NCBI RefSeq assembly: GCF_039543385.1
Contig: NZ_BAABJQ010000031.1
Span: 1-64,000, forward strand
DNA: 64,000 nt
Source of the DNA: Rugosimonospora acidiphila
GTDB taxonomy: Bacteria > Actinomycetota > Actinomycetes > Mycobacteriales > Micromonosporaceae
Direction: 5' to 3'
The notes beneath the pieces were generated by a model. The model did no database searches. It was not told where the DNA came from and was given only the letters and a program-made list of their open reading frames with translations. The position numbers were made by a program, and so were the translations under genes. Positions 35,093-43,732 of this stretch are shown here, piece by piece; position 1 is the first letter of the stretch; every line of letters starts with the position of its first letter.

Positions 35093-35414
35093 CGCCCTCT
35101 CCCTCGTCCGGCCGCGTGCGACGCCACGTGGACGGACGCCACCCAGGGCTATTAGATCATGTTGCCATTCCGCGCCTACCTGCGCGAACAACTGTCGCCC
35201 GGAACACATTCGGCCGGCACGGCCCCGATCGGCACCCATATTGCGGGAAAGATGTTGCCCGTAGCACACGATGACTGTCTCGCCCACCGGCTTGTTCGGC
35301 GGGCAAGATGAAAAGAACGCACGACAGTCATACCGGGATCGCGCGAGTGTCTATGCCGGTCCAACCGATCGGCGGAGGCTCCGTCAGCGAGGACACAAGA
35401 TCCAGGAGAGCAAG
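35093..35414. promoter_or_regulatory. Divergent promoter region and leader of pdxH and citrate synthase
   Basis: A 322-bp interval with no gene. ATGACTGTC (35271-35279) and GACAGTCAT (35323-35331) are exact inverted repeats 43 bases apart, enclosing a smaller GCCC-x-CCG / CGG-x-GGGC hairpin (about 35282-35304). As this lies 84-144 bases before the citrate synthase start it could form a structured leader in that mRNA, or a DNA loop site shared by the two genes. Confidence 0.5.
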
Positions 35415-36521
35415 ATGTCCGATTTCAAGCCGGGTCTGGAGGGCGTGATCGCCTTCGAGACTGAGATCGCCGAACCTGACAAAGAAGGTGGGGCGCTGCG
35501 ATATCGCGGTGTCGACATCGAGGATCTGATCGGCAAGGTGTCCTTCGGCAACGTGTGGGCGCTGTTGGTCGACGGCAAGTTCGGTCCGGGCCTGCCGCCG
35601 GCCGAGCCGTTCCCGGTGCCGGTGCACTCCGGTGACATCCGGGTCGACGTGCAGTCCGCGGTCGCCATGCTCGCCCCGTACTGGGGGCTGGGGCAGCTGC
35701 TGGACATCTCCAAGGAGCAGGCCCGTGAGGACCTGGCCCGGGTATCGGTGACCGCGCTGTCGTTCGTCGCACAGTCCGCCCGCGGCCTGGGCCTGCCGGC
35801 GGTGCCGCAGAAGGAGATCGACAAGGCCTCCACCATCGTCGAGCGGTTCATGAAGCGCTGGCGGGGCGAGCCGGACCCCCGGCACGTCAAGGCCGTTGAC
35901 GCCTACTTCATGTCGGCCGCCGAGCACGGCATGAACGCCTCCACCTTCACCACCCGGGTGGTCGCCTCCACCGGCGCCGACGTGGCCGCCTGCATCTCGT
36001 CGGGCATCGGCGCCCTGTCCGGGCCGCTGCACGGCGGCGCCCCGTCCCGGGTACTGCACATGATCGAGGCCGTCGAGAAGAGCGGCGACGCCGAGGGGTA
36101 CGTCAAGGGCGTGCTGGACCGCGGCGAGCGGCTCATGGGCTTCGGTCACCGGGTGTACCGGGCCGAGGACCCGCGCGCCCGCGCCCTGCGGCGCACCGCC
36201 CGTGAGCTGGGCGCGCCCCGGTTCGAGATCGCCGAGGCGCTGGAGAAGGCCGCGCTGGAGGAGCTGCACGCCCGCCGGCCCGACCGGGTGCTGGCGACCA
36301 ACGTCGAGTTCTGGTCCGCCGTGGTGCTGGACTTCGCCGAGGTACCGGCCCACATGTTCACCTCGATGTTCACCTGCGCCCGGGTGGCCGGGTGGAGTGC
36401 GCACGTCCTGGAGCAGAAGCAGCTCAACCGGCTGGTCCGCCCGTCGGCCCGGTACGTCGGGCCGGGGCCGCGCAAGCCCGAGGATGTCGAGGGATGGGAC
36501 AAGACGCCGCACGGCGTCTGA
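35415..36521 (+). CDS. citA: Citrate synthase 2
   Basis: 368 residues from ATG 35415, preceded by AGGAG at 5 bases. It opens with MSDFKPGLEGVIAFETEIAEPDKEGGALRYRGVDIEDLIG, typical of the short type II-like actinobacterial enzyme. Active-site residues lie in GPLHGGAPS (His) and GFGHRVYR (His), with the catalytic Asp in the C-terminal LDFAEVPAHMFTSMF region. It condenses acetyl-CoA and oxaloacetate in the TCA cycle; a methylcitrate activity is possible for this branch. A clear terminator follows. It is divergent from pdxH. Confidence 0.94.
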   Translation: MSDFKPGLEGVIAFETEIAEPDKEGGALRYRGVDIEDLIGKVSFGNVWALLVDGKFGPGLPPAEPFPVPVHSGDIRVDVQSAVAMLAPYWGLGQLLDISKEQAREDLARVSVTALSFVAQSARGLGLPAVPQKEIDKASTIVERFMKRWRGEPDPRHVKAVDAYFMSAAEHGMNASTFTTRVVASTGADVAACISSGIGALSGPLHGGAPSRVLHMIEAVEKSGDAEGYVKGVLDRGERLMGFGHRVYRAEDPRARALRRTARELGAPRFEIAEALEKAALEELHARRPDRVLATNVEFWSAVVLDFAEVPAHMFTSMFTCARVAGWSAHVLEQKQLNRLVRPSARYVGPGPRKPEDVEGWDKTPHGV

Positions 36522-36531
36522 GCCGCTCATA

Positions 36532-36580
36532 ATCGGTGCGGTACCGGCCCCCGGGTCGGCACCGCACCGATGTTTCGTTT
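36532..36580 (+). terminator. Rho-independent terminator after citrate synthase
   Basis: ATCGGTGCGGT (36532-36542) pairs perfectly with ACCGCACCGAT (36561-36571); after one mismatch CCG/CGG extend the stem. GTTTCGTTT follows. It ends 11 bases downstream of the stop. Confidence 0.8.
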
Positions 36581-36614
36581 ACAGACAGGTGTTCGCGGTT
36601 TTCAGGCAGGAAGG

Positions 36615-37739
36615 ATGGCCGGGGTGGACGTCCGGATACCCGATGAGATCAGGCCCCTCGACGGCCGCTTCGGCGCCGGGCCCAGCAAGGTGCGCCCCGC
36701 CGCGGTAGCCGCCCTCGCCGAGGTCGCCGGCTCCTATCTGGGCACCTCACACCGGCAGAAGACGGTTCGGGACCAGGTGGCCCGGCTGCGCCGGGGCATC
36801 GGCGAGTTTTTCGGCCTGCCCGACGGGTACGAGGTGGTCCTCGGCAACGGCGGCTCCACCGCGTTCTGGGAGGTCGCCGCCTTCGGCCTGATCCGTGACC
36901 GGGCGCAGTTCGCCAGCTTCGGCGAGTTCGGCGCCAAGTTCGCCGCCGCCGCCAAGGCGGCACCCTTCCTCGGCGAGCCGACCGTGCGCGCCTCCGAGCC
37001 GGGCCGCGCGCCGGCCCTGGTCGCCGAGGCCGGCGTGGACGCCTACTGCACGCCGCACAACGAGACCTCGACCGGCGTGGCGGTGCCCGTGCGCCGGATC
37101 GCCGGCGCGGACGAAGGCGCGTTGATGCTGGTCGACGGCACCTCCGGCGCCGGAGGGCTGGACGTCGACCCGGCCCAGGCCGATGTGTACTACTTCGCAC
37201 CGCAGAAGTGCTTCGGCTCGGACGGTGGGATCTGGATCGCCCTGATGTCGCCGGACGCGCTGGCCCGGGCCACCGAGATCAAGGAGTCGGGTCGGTACAT
37301 TCCGGCTTTTCTGGACCTGGTGGGCGCCGTGGAGAATTCCCGGCTCGAGCAGACCTACAACACCCCGGCGCTGGCCACCATCTTCCTGGCGGCCGAGCAG
37401 ACCGACTGGATGCTCGCGCAGGGCGGGCTGGCCTGGGCCGCGAAGCGCACCGCCGAGAGCGCCTCGATCATCTACGGCTGGGCCGAGCGATCGGCCGTGG
37501 CCAGCCCGTTCGTGACCGACCCGACGCTGCGGTCGAACGTGATCGCGACCATCGACTTCGCCGACGGAGTGGACGCGTCGGCCATCGCGAAGGTGCTGCG
37601 CGCCAACGGCGTGGTGGACACCGAGTCCTACCGCAAGCTGGGCCGCAACCAGCTGCGGGTGGCGCTGTTCCCGTCGATCGAGCCGACCGACGTCGAGCGG
37701 CTGACCGCCAGCATCGATTACGTCGTGGAACGACTTTGA
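36615..37739 (+). CDS. serC: Phosphoserine aminotransferase
   Basis: 374 residues from ATG 36615. AGGAAGG lies directly against this ATG; the GTG at 36624, 9 bases from the site, is an alternative that gives a start MDVRIPDEIRPLDGRF. The N-terminal GAGPSKVRP and GTSHRQKTVRDQV motifs, and the PLP lysine in VYYFAPQKCFGSDGG, identify the actinobacterial form. It makes 3-phosphoserine from 3-phosphohydroxypyruvate and glutamate, the second step of serine synthesis. Its cofactor comes from the PdxH product. sepH follows after 97 bases. Confidence 0.94.
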   Translation: MAGVDVRIPDEIRPLDGRFGAGPSKVRPAAVAALAEVAGSYLGTSHRQKTVRDQVARLRRGIGEFFGLPDGYEVVLGNGGSTAFWEVAAFGLIRDRAQFASFGEFGAKFAAAAKAAPFLGEPTVRASEPGRAPALVAEAGVDAYCTPHNETSTGVAVPVRRIAGADEGALMLVDGTSGAGGLDVDPAQADVYYFAPQKCFGSDGGIWIALMSPDALARATEIKESGRYIPAFLDLVGAVENSRLEQTYNTPALATIFLAAEQTDWMLAQGGLAWAAKRTAESASIIYGWAERSAVASPFVTDPTLRSNVIATIDFADGVDASAIAKVLRANGVVDTESYRKLGRNQLRVALFPSIEPTDVERLTASIDYVVERL

Positions 37740-37835
37740 GCGGTGCCCTCGGCGTGGCTTGCGCACATCCCGAGCGCGAGGCGCGTACGGTGGCGTGATA
37801 AGTCGACGCCTCGCGAGTACGGACGGAGGAAAGCG

Positions 37836-38927
37836 ATGCGGCCGGTACGCTTCGTCGCCCTCTCCGAGGACGGTAATGCCTTTGTGCTCGCCGATGAGGT
37901 AGGGCGCCTCCTCGCGTTGCCCAATGATGAGCGGATGCAGTCCGCCATGCGGGTACCCGGTCATCCGGGATCTCCGCAGGCCACCGCCACCATGACCGAC
38001 CAGGTGATCACGCTCTCACCGCGAGACATCCAGGCCCGCATCCGGGCCGGCGAGTCCGCGGACGACGTGGCGCGGGTGGCCGGCGTGCCGGTGGACCGCG
38101 TGCTGCGTTACGCCGGACCGGTGCTGCAGGAGCGGGCCATGCTCGCCCAGCACGCCCGCCGGACCCGGCTGAAGACCTCGGACAAGGGTGCCTCGCTCGC
38201 CGAGGTGGTGGACGGCCGGCTGGCCCAGCACGGCGTCGACGGCGACAAGATCGCCTGGGACGCGTACCGGCGCGAGGACGGCACCTGGCGGATCGTGGCG
38301 ACCTGGCCCAGCGGCAAGGCGACCGCGCAGGCGATCTGGGAGCTGGACAAGACCCGCACGCAGGTCACCCCGCACGACGACATGGCGCAATATCTGTGCG
38401 CCGATCGGCCCACGCCCATCCTCGGCCAGGACCCGCAGATCGAGCGCGCCGGCCGGGGGCTGGCTCCCCCGCTGCGCGGCGAGGGCGGCGGCCGGGGCGG
38501 CCACGAGCCGATGCGGCCGTCCGCGGACACCGCGCGCCGTGAGTCGCGCCCGGGTCGAGGGCTGGGCGAGCCATCGCGGTCCGGCGACCCGATCCGTGCC
38601 GGCCGGGATGCCCTGCTCGCCTCGCTCGATCGGCCGCTGTCCCCGGCCGAGCCCAGCGGCCTGTCGCCAGACGTCCCTCGTGGACGGTCGGTCAGCGGCG
38701 GCGCGGCGGCGCTGCTCGGCGGCGCTTCGGGCAGCGCGTTCGACGAGGACCCGGATCTGGCCAAGGAGGTGCCGGCGGTGCCTTCGCTGGCCGTGCTTCG
38801 GCCGCGGCGGGCCAGCTCGGCCGGTGGCGACCAGGCCCAGTCCGGCTCCGGTGACCAGCCCCGCAAGCGGCTGCCCAGTTGGGACGACGTGCTGTTCGGC
38901 TCGGCTCCGGCGCGGGAGAGTAGCTGA
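37836..38927 (+). CDS. sepH: Septation protein SepH
   Basis: 363 residues from ATG 37836, with GGAGGA 6 bases upstream. The conserved N-terminal domain (formerly DUF3071) spans about 1-200: MRPVRFVALSEDGNAFVLADE, then a helix-turn-helix-like SPRDIQARIRAGESADDVARVAGVPVDRVLRYAG, and HDGW-like IAWDAYRREDGTWRIVATW. The remainder is disordered, rich in Pro, Gly, Arg and Ser, and ends with a short conserved RLPSWDDVLFGS motif. SepH binds FtsZ and promotes Z-ring assembly in actinomycetes. The linkage serC-sepH is found in mycobacteria too. Confidence 0.92.
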   Translation: MRPVRFVALSEDGNAFVLADEVGRLLALPNDERMQSAMRVPGHPGSPQATATMTDQVITLSPRDIQARIRAGESADDVARVAGVPVDRVLRYAGPVLQERAMLAQHARRTRLKTSDKGASLAEVVDGRLAQHGVDGDKIAWDAYRREDGTWRIVATWPSGKATAQAIWELDKTRTQVTPHDDMAQYLCADRPTPILGQDPQIERAGRGLAPPLRGEGGGRGGHEPMRPSADTARRESRPGRGLGEPSRSGDPIRAGRDALLASLDRPLSPAEPSGLSPDVPRGRSVSGGAAALLGGASGSAFDEDPDLAKEVPAVPSLAVLRPRRASSAGGDQAQSGSGDQPRKRLPSWDDVLFGSAPARESS

Positions 38928-38939
38928 ACCCCTCTTGCC

Positions 38940-38955
38940 TTCGAGCGCGCTCGAA
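38940..38955. promoter_or_regulatory. Perfect 16-bp palindrome, possible operator
   Basis: TTCGAGCGCGCTCGAA is its own complement. It lies 12 bases after the sepH stop and 16 bases before the ATG of the aldo/keto reductase. The central GAGCGCGCTC resembles LacI-family operators. No T-run follows, so a terminator is less likely. Confidence 0.5.
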
Positions 38956-38971
38956 GTGACAGAGTTTGACA

Positions 38972-39958
38972 ATGGATTACACCAACCTTGGTCGTACCGG
39001 ACTGAAGGTCAGTCCGCTGTGCCTTGGCACGATGAACTTCGGGCCCAAGACCTCGGAGGAGGACAGCTTCGCGATCATGGATCGCGCGCTGGAGCACGGG
39101 ATCAACTTCTTCGATACCGCGAACGTTTACGGTGGACGTCCCGGAGAGGGCTACACCGAGCAGATCGTCGGCCGCTGGTTCGCGCAGGGCGGCGGCCGGC
39201 GCGACAAGGTGGTGCTCGCCACCAAGGTGTACGGCAGGATGTCGGACTGGCCCAACGACCAGGGGCTGTCCGCCCGGAACATCATCAAGGCGGCGGACGC
39301 GTCGCTGCAACGGCTGCAGACCGACTGGATCGACCTCTACCAGATGCACCACGTCGACCGGTCCACCCCGTGGGACGAGATCTGGCAGGCGATGGAGACC
39401 CTGGTCGCGCAGGGCAAGGTGCGCTACGTCGGTTCGTCCAACTTCGCCGGCTGGCACCTCGCCCAGGCGCAGGCCGCGGCGGCGTCCCGGCACTTCCTCG
39501 GGCTCGTCTCCGAGCAGTGCATCTACAACCTGATGACCCGGCACGTCGAGTTGGAGCTGATCCCGGCCGCGATCGAGTACGGCATCGGCATCATCCCGTG
39601 GTCGCCGCTGCACGGCGGGCTGCTCTCCGGCGCACTGCGCAAGCAGCGTGAGGGCACCGGGGCGCGGTCGACCGAGGGCCGCTCCAGCGACGGGCTGGAC
39701 AAGCACCGCGACACCATCGAGGCGTACGAGAAGCTGTCGGCCGAACTCGGGCAGGACCCGGCGAACATCGCGCTGGCCTGGCTGCTGTCCCGGCCCGGCG
39801 TGACGGCGCCGATCATCGGCCCGCGCACCATGGCCCAGCTCGACGGCGCCCTTGACGCGCTGTCGATCACGCTGGACGACGCGGCGCTGGCCCGGCTGGA
39901 CGAGCTGTTCCCGCCGATCGGCAACGGCGGCCCCGGCCCCGAGGCGTGGGCCTGGTAG
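38972..39958 (+). CDS. Aldo/keto reductase
   Basis: 328 residues from ATG 38972 (a TTG 6 bases upstream is also in frame). The catalytic tetrad is visible: Asp and Tyr in FFDTANVYGG, Lys in VVLATKVYG, His in DLYQMHHVD. The NADPH-binding end has NIALAWLLSRPGVTAPIIGPRTMAQL. The family reduces aldehydes and ketones, often sugars or methylglyoxal. A possible operator precedes the gene and a strong bidirectional terminator follows. Physiological substrate unknown. Confidence 0.92.
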   Translation: MDYTNLGRTGLKVSPLCLGTMNFGPKTSEEDSFAIMDRALEHGINFFDTANVYGGRPGEGYTEQIVGRWFAQGGGRRDKVVLATKVYGRMSDWPNDQGLSARNIIKAADASLQRLQTDWIDLYQMHHVDRSTPWDEIWQAMETLVAQGKVRYVGSSNFAGWHLAQAQAAAASRHFLGLVSEQCIYNLMTRHVELELIPAAIEYGIGIIPWSPLHGGLLSGALRKQREGTGARSTEGRSSDGLDKHRDTIEAYEKLSAELGQDPANIALAWLLSRPGVTAPIIGPRTMAQLDGALDALSITLDDAALARLDELFPPIGNGGPGPEAWAW

Positions 39959-39974
39959 GTCCCGCGACCGCATC

Positions 39975-40006
39975 GAGGCTGCCGGCGGGATTCCGCCGGC
40001 AGCCTC
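39975..40006. terminator. Bidirectional hairpin terminator
   Basis: GAGGCTGCCGGCGG and CCGCCGGCAGCCTC form a perfect 14-bp stem with a GATT loop. It lies between the convergent aldo/keto reductase and thpR stops. Confidence 0.8.
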
Positions 40007-40015
40007 TGTCGATCG

Positions 40016-40582
40016 TCAGCCGGCGGTGGGCAGGGCGGCCGCGTGCAGCGGCTCGTAGACCGGGTTCGGGCCGAGGTGGCTGCGGTACAGCACCAGGCCG
40101 CCGACCGTCCACGACGGACCCCGGTACCCGGCCAGCGCGGCGAGGTCGGCGCCGACCACCTCGGCCGGTACCCGTTCGCCCGGCCGGGCCAGCGTCAGGT
40201 GCGGGCGGTACGGCTTGGCGTCGTACGGCAGCCGACCCCGCCGGAGCGCCCGGGTGGTGGCGCGGCGCAGCGGTGTCAGCTCGCCCTCGATCCCGGTCCA
40301 CAGGATGGTGAACCGGCCCCGGCCGAACCGTCCCCCGCCCGCCAGCCGAGGTTCGGGCGGACCGGCCGGCAGGCGCACCGTGGCGACCGCGAGATCGAGC
40401 GCCGCGACGGCGGCCGGTAGCACGGTCTCGGGTACCTCGCCGATGAACGCGAGCGTCACGTGCCACAGCCGGCGGGCGGTCACCCGTACCCCGGCCCGCA
40501 CCGTGCCCAACCCCGCCGCGAACTCGGCGAGATGGTCCAGCACCCGCGGCGGCGGCTCGATCGCGATGAACAGGCGGGCCAC
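40016..40582 (-). CDS. thpR: RNA 2',3'-cyclic phosphodiesterase (2'-5' RNA ligase family)
   Basis: 188 residues from GTG 40582, which gives the family start VARLFIAIEPPPRVLDHLAEF. The two catalytic HxTx motifs are present as HVTLAFIG and HLTLARPG, in the typical spacing for the 2H phosphoesterase fold. It opens 2',3'-cyclic phosphates on RNA ends. The start has no strong ribosome site, and a TTG 12 codons upstream is possible. It follows a small membrane protein gene by 23 bases on the same strand. Confidence 0.88.
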   Translation of the reverse strand: MARLFIAIEPPPRVLDHLAEFAAGLGTVRAGVRVTARRLWHVTLAFIGEVPETVLPAAVAALDLAVATVRLPAGPPEPRLAGGGRFGRGRFTILWTGIEGELTPLRRATTRALRRGRLPYDAKPYRPHLTLARPGERVPAEVVGADLAALAGYRGPSWTVGGLVLYRSHLGPNPVYEPLHAAALPTAG

Positions 40583-40605
40583 CGCCGGCCGGGTGGGCGA
40601 CAGCG

Positions 40606-41076
40606 TCAACGCTGGTCCTGGCGGCGCTCCGCGTCGCCGCTGACGAGCACCAGCCCGGCGCCGTGCAACTCGCCCTCGACCCGCACCCGTTCGATCTCCA
40701 GATCGATGCCGCCCAGTTCGCCCAGGTGCTCGACGATGCCCAACTCCTGGCAGGCCAGGCCGAGCCGGTCGTCGTACGCGCGCTGGACCGCCGCGAACCA
40801 CACCGTCGACCGGGTCGCCACCCCGATCCGCTGCTGGCCGAGCCGGCGCAGGTCGGCCGCGAGCTGTTCGATCGGCGGCCCGGCCGGCTCGATGGTGACC
40901 GGCCGGTCCGCCATGCCGATCGCGCGCGCCAGCCGCCGTCGGGAGAGCCAGCCGAACAGGGCTCGGATCCCGCGCCTCACGGCCCGGGAGACGGTCTCCG
41001 CCGCGAGGTCGGCGGTCACCATGAGGGCCAGCAGGCATGGCAGGCAGGCCAGCGCAACCAGCGCCAGCACGATCAT
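40606..41076 (-). CDS. Small membrane-anchored protein of unknown function
   Basis: About 156 residues from ATG 41076; GTG codons at 41097 or 41145 are alternatives, none with a clear ribosome site. One N-terminal membrane helix (IVLALVALACLPCLLALMV) is followed by RRGIRALFGWLSRRRLARAIGM, then a soluble helical part (IEQLAADLRRLGQQRIGVATRSTVWFAAVQRAYDDRLGLACQELG) with a Leu/Glu-rich end. Conserved-looking among related genomes but with no named family. It precedes thpR. Confidence 0.65.
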   Translation of the reverse strand: MIVLALVALACLPCLLALMVTADLAAETVSRAVRRGIRALFGWLSRRRLARAIGMADRPVTIEPAGPPIEQLAADLRRLGQQRIGVATRSTVWFAAVQRAYDDRLGLACQELGIVEHLGELGGIDLEIERVRVEGELHGAGLVLVSGDAERRQDQR

Positions 41077-41164
41077 GAGGTCGCGCAGGACCGCCACAGT
41101 GTCTGAGGCTAGGCCCCCGAGGTAACGACCGCCAGCGATTTTCACACCACGGTCGGTAACGACC

Positions 41165-41914
41165 TCATTGCGTCGCGGCGCACAGGAGCGCGCGAAGTTC
41201 GTCGATGATCCCCTGGTCGCCCTCGACCTCGACCCCGTCGTCGGCGCGCCGCCACAACCACAGCAGCAGCGGCACAGGATCGCCGCACACGCTCGCCGGG
41301 GCGGTGGTACGCGGGGTGGCGATGTCGATGGTGGCGCCGTCCGGGGTGGCGCGCACCAGCCACCCGTACCCGTCGGTGGCGACGAGTACGGGCGGCTGGT
41401 CGCGTTCGGGCAGCACGGGCGCGAAGTCCTCGGTCCAGCGGTGCGAGCCGTACACGAGGAAGCGCTCGAGCACCTCGTCGATCCCGTCGACGGCCAGTTC
41501 CTCCGGGATCTCGGAGACCTCACCGGCCACGGCCAGCTCGGCGTCGACCCGGTGCATCACGGTCTCCTGCGCCATCCGGCGGATCCAGAAGCCGACCGTC
41601 TGCTCCGGCTCGTACCAGGTCACCGCCGGCGCCCCGGGGGCGCGGGCGGCGAACTCCTCCGTCAGTCCCTGGTAGGCCCGGTCGAGCAGCTCCAGCGAAT
41701 CCTCGCCGGCGATGTCCGGCGGCCACGGCTCGGGGAATCGTTGCTGGCGCATGCACTCGGTCTTGTGTAGATACACCTCACCGACGTGCCTGACCAGGTC
41801 ATCGACGGTCCATTGTGGACAACTCGGTACCGGTGCGCTCCGGTCTCGGCTGGCGAGCCGCCTTAACTGGGTGGAATCTGCGGCCAGACACTCCAGCAGT
41901 TGCGGGTAATCCAT
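41165..41914 (-). CDS. Maleylpyruvate isomerase-family mycothiol-dependent enzyme
   Basis: 249 residues from ATG 41914. It shows the TIGR03083 pattern: an N-terminal DinB-like helix bundle with CPQWTVDDLVRHVGEVYLHKTE and, near 115-130, FWIRRMAQETVMHRVDAELA, whose His and Glu residues form the metal site. A C-terminal beta-rich domain carries VLVATDGYGWLVRATPDGATIDI and the final GDPVPLLLWLWRRA helix. Such enzymes use mycothiol, the actinobacterial thiol. Reaction unknown. Its first 116 bases overlap the end of the MFS gene in another frame. Confidence 0.88.
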   Translation of the reverse strand: MDYPQLLECLAADSTQLRRLASRDRSAPVPSCPQWTVDDLVRHVGEVYLHKTECMRQQRFPEPWPPDIAGEDSLELLDRAYQGLTEEFAARAPGAPAVTWYEPEQTVGFWIRRMAQETVMHRVDAELAVAGEVSEIPEELAVDGIDEVLERFLVYGSHRWTEDFAPVLPERDQPPVLVATDGYGWLVRATPDGATIDIATPRTTAPASVCGDPVPLLLWLWRRADDGVEVEGDQGIIDELRALLCAATQ

Positions 41915-43214
41915 GCTCCTCACCCTGCCATGTCGAAGGGACATCAAGGTAGAGCTTGGGTAGGGGTGTCAGCCGCATCCGGATCCGGCCACCGCTCATC
42001 TTCAGCCGGACCGCCAGCGCCACGCCGCCGACCACCAGCGAGATGACGCCGCCCAGCCAGATGCTGACCCGGGCGCCGAAGGTCTGCGCGATCCAACCGA
42101 CCAGCGGGGCGCCGATCGGGTTGGTACCCATGAATACCAGCACGTACAGCGCCATGACCCGGCCCCGCATCTCGGCGTCCACGCCCAGCTGGATCCGCTG
42201 GTTCGCCGCCTGGGACAGGTAGATCATCGCGAATCCGGTGGGAACCAGGACCGCCGCGGTGATGAAGTAACCCGGCATCAGCCCGGCCGCCGTCTCCAGC
42301 ACCCCGAAGGCGATCGCGCCGGCCAGCACCACCCACACCGAGGGTCGGCCGCGCCGGCTGGAGCCGGTCAGCGCGCCGCCCAGCGCCCCGACCGCGATGG
42401 CGGTGGTGAACAGCCCGAAGGACGCCGCGCCGGTGTGAAACACATTCTTCGCCAGAACGGCGAGGGTGAGCTGGAAGTTGAACCCGGCCATGCCGATCAC
42501 CAGCATCAGAGCCAGCGGCAGGATCAGGTCGGGCCGGCGCCGCACATAGCGCAGCCCGTCGATGACCCGGGCCTCCTGCGCGGAGGGCCGACCCTTGGCC
42601 AGCCCGTCGCGGAACAGCTCGGACGGCCGCATCATGCTCAGCATCACCAGCGGGCCGATGTACGACAACGCATTGATCACGAAGGCCGACCCGGTACCCA
42701 GCACGGCGATGGCCACGCCGCCGAGCGCGGGGCCGACGACCCGGGCGGAGTTGAAGGTCGCGGCCGACAGGGCCAGGGCGTTGGGCAGCAACGGCCGCCC
42801 GACGAGCTCGGAGGCGAACGCCTGCCGGGTGGGGGTCTCGACCGCGCTGACCGTGCCCCAGAGCACGGCGAACACGAACACGCACCACAGCTGGATCGAG
42901 CCGCTGGTCACCAGGGCGCCCATGAGGCCGGCCAGGACCAGCCAGGTCGAGTTCGCGATCAGCAGCATCTTCCGCTTGTCGAACCGGTCGGCAAGCTTGC
43001 CCGCGTACAGGGTGAGCAGCAGGATCGGGGTGAACTGGAAGGCCGTCACCACACCGAGCGCGGAGGCCGAGTTGTGTGACAGCTGCAGGACCAGCCAGTC
43101 CTGCGCGGTGATCTGCATCCAGCCGAAGATCAGAGAGATCAGTTGGCCGGTCGCGAAGAGTCGGTAGTTACGGACTTTCAGGGATTGAAACGTGGTGCTC
43201 AAACGCACGCGCAC
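41799..43214 (-). CDS. MFS transporter under MarR control
   Basis: 471 residues with a GTG start (43214); AGGAGGG lies 13 bases before it. About 12 membrane helices: FATGQLISLIFGWMQITAQDWLVLQLS at helix 1, YAGKLADRFDKRKMLLIANS (motif A) and the inter-repeat SSRRGRPSVWVVLAG. It fits the MFS_3-type exporter branch. The marR gene lies 54 bases upstream on the same strand, which suggests a regulated drug or metabolite exporter. The last 35 residues are hydrophilic, unlike typical MFS ends, and their coding overlaps the next gene by 116 bases; true overlap or a lost stop are both possible. Confidence 0.9.
   Translation of the reverse strand: MRVRLSTTFQSLKVRNYRLFATGQLISLIFGWMQITAQDWLVLQLSHNSASALGVVTAFQFTPILLLTLYAGKLADRFDKRKMLLIANSTWLVLAGLMGALVTSGSIQLWCVFVFAVLWGTVSAVETPTRQAFASELVGRPLLPNALALSAATFNSARVVGPALGGVAIAVLGTGSAFVINALSYIGPLVMLSMMRPSELFRDGLAKGRPSAQEARVIDGLRYVRRRPDLILPLALMLVIGMAGFNFQLTLAVLAKNVFHTGAASFGLFTTAIAVGALGGALTGSSRRGRPSVWVVLAGAIAFGVLETAAGLMPGYFITAAVLVPTGFAMIYLSQAANQRIQLGVDAEMRGRVMALYVLVFMGTNPIGAPLVGWIAQTFGARVSIWLGGVISLVVGGVALAVRLKMSGGRIRMRLTPLPKLYLDVPSTWQGEEHGLPATAGVSGRRFHPVKAARQPRPERTGTELSTMDRR
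41808..41820. repeat. GTCCA-N3-TGGAC palindrome
   Basis: GTCCATTGTGGAC, inside the overlap of the MFS and mycothiol-enzyme genes. Its minus strand also contains an exact TTGTCCACA, the actinobacterial DnaA-box sequence. Confidence 0.7.
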
Positions 43215-43268
43215 TCTGTGAGTTCGCCCTCCTGGTAGCTATCGGTCTCGATGTGGACGGTCGGGATG

Positions 43269-43727
43269 TCAGTCGCCCTCACGGGCGATGCGGCGCAGGA
43301 TCTCGGCGGCCTGACCCAGGATCTGCCGCTCATCCGCGGTCAGATCGGCCAGCATCCGGGTGAGCCACTCGTCCTTGGCCCGGCGCTGTTCGACGACCAC
43401 GTGGCGGCCGGCCGGCGTCGCGGACACGAGCACCTGCCGCCCGTCGGTCGGGTGCGGGGACCGCTGGATCAGTCCGCGCTCCTCCAGCCTGGCCAGGATC
43501 TTCGTCATGGTCGGCGGCTGGACGCGCTCGGCGTCAGCGAGTTCTCGCGGGGTCAGGGCACCGGCCAGTTCGAGACCGGCCAGCACGGAGATCTGGTTCT
43601 GAGTCAGCTCGCCCACCGGCCGCGCCTGGCGCTGCCGACGGCCGAGCCGGGTGATGGCGTCGCCCAGCATCGCTGCCAGGGCCGCGGGAGTCATTCGCTT
43701 CGACACGACCGCCATCCGTTCCGTCAC
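43269..43727 (-). CDS. MarR-family transcriptional regulator
   Basis: 152 residues from GTG 43727. The winged helix-turn-helix is complete: LTQNQISVLAGLELAGALTPRELADAERVQPPTMTKILARLEERGLIQRSPHPTDGRQVLVSATPAGR, flanked by dimerisation helices. No ribosome site lies in front of the GTG, and a short AT-rich palindrome begins 6 bases upstream, so the mRNA may be leaderless. It is followed by an MFS gene after 54 bases and probably represses both. A MarR gene also sits in this conserved neighbourhood in mycobacteria. Confidence 0.94.
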   Translation of the reverse strand: MTERMAVVSKRMTPAALAAMLGDAITRLGRRQRQARPVGELTQNQISVLAGLELAGALTPRELADAERVQPPTMTKILARLEERGLIQRSPHPTDGRQVLVSATPAGRHVVVEQRRAKDEWLTRMLADLTADERQILGQAAEILRRIAREGD

Positions 43728-43732
43728 GATAA

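Noticed and set aside
41808..41820. Replication origin or DnaA-box cluster
   Set aside because: Only one exact TTGTCCACA occurs, inside genes; there is no dense cluster and no dnaA/dnaN nearby.
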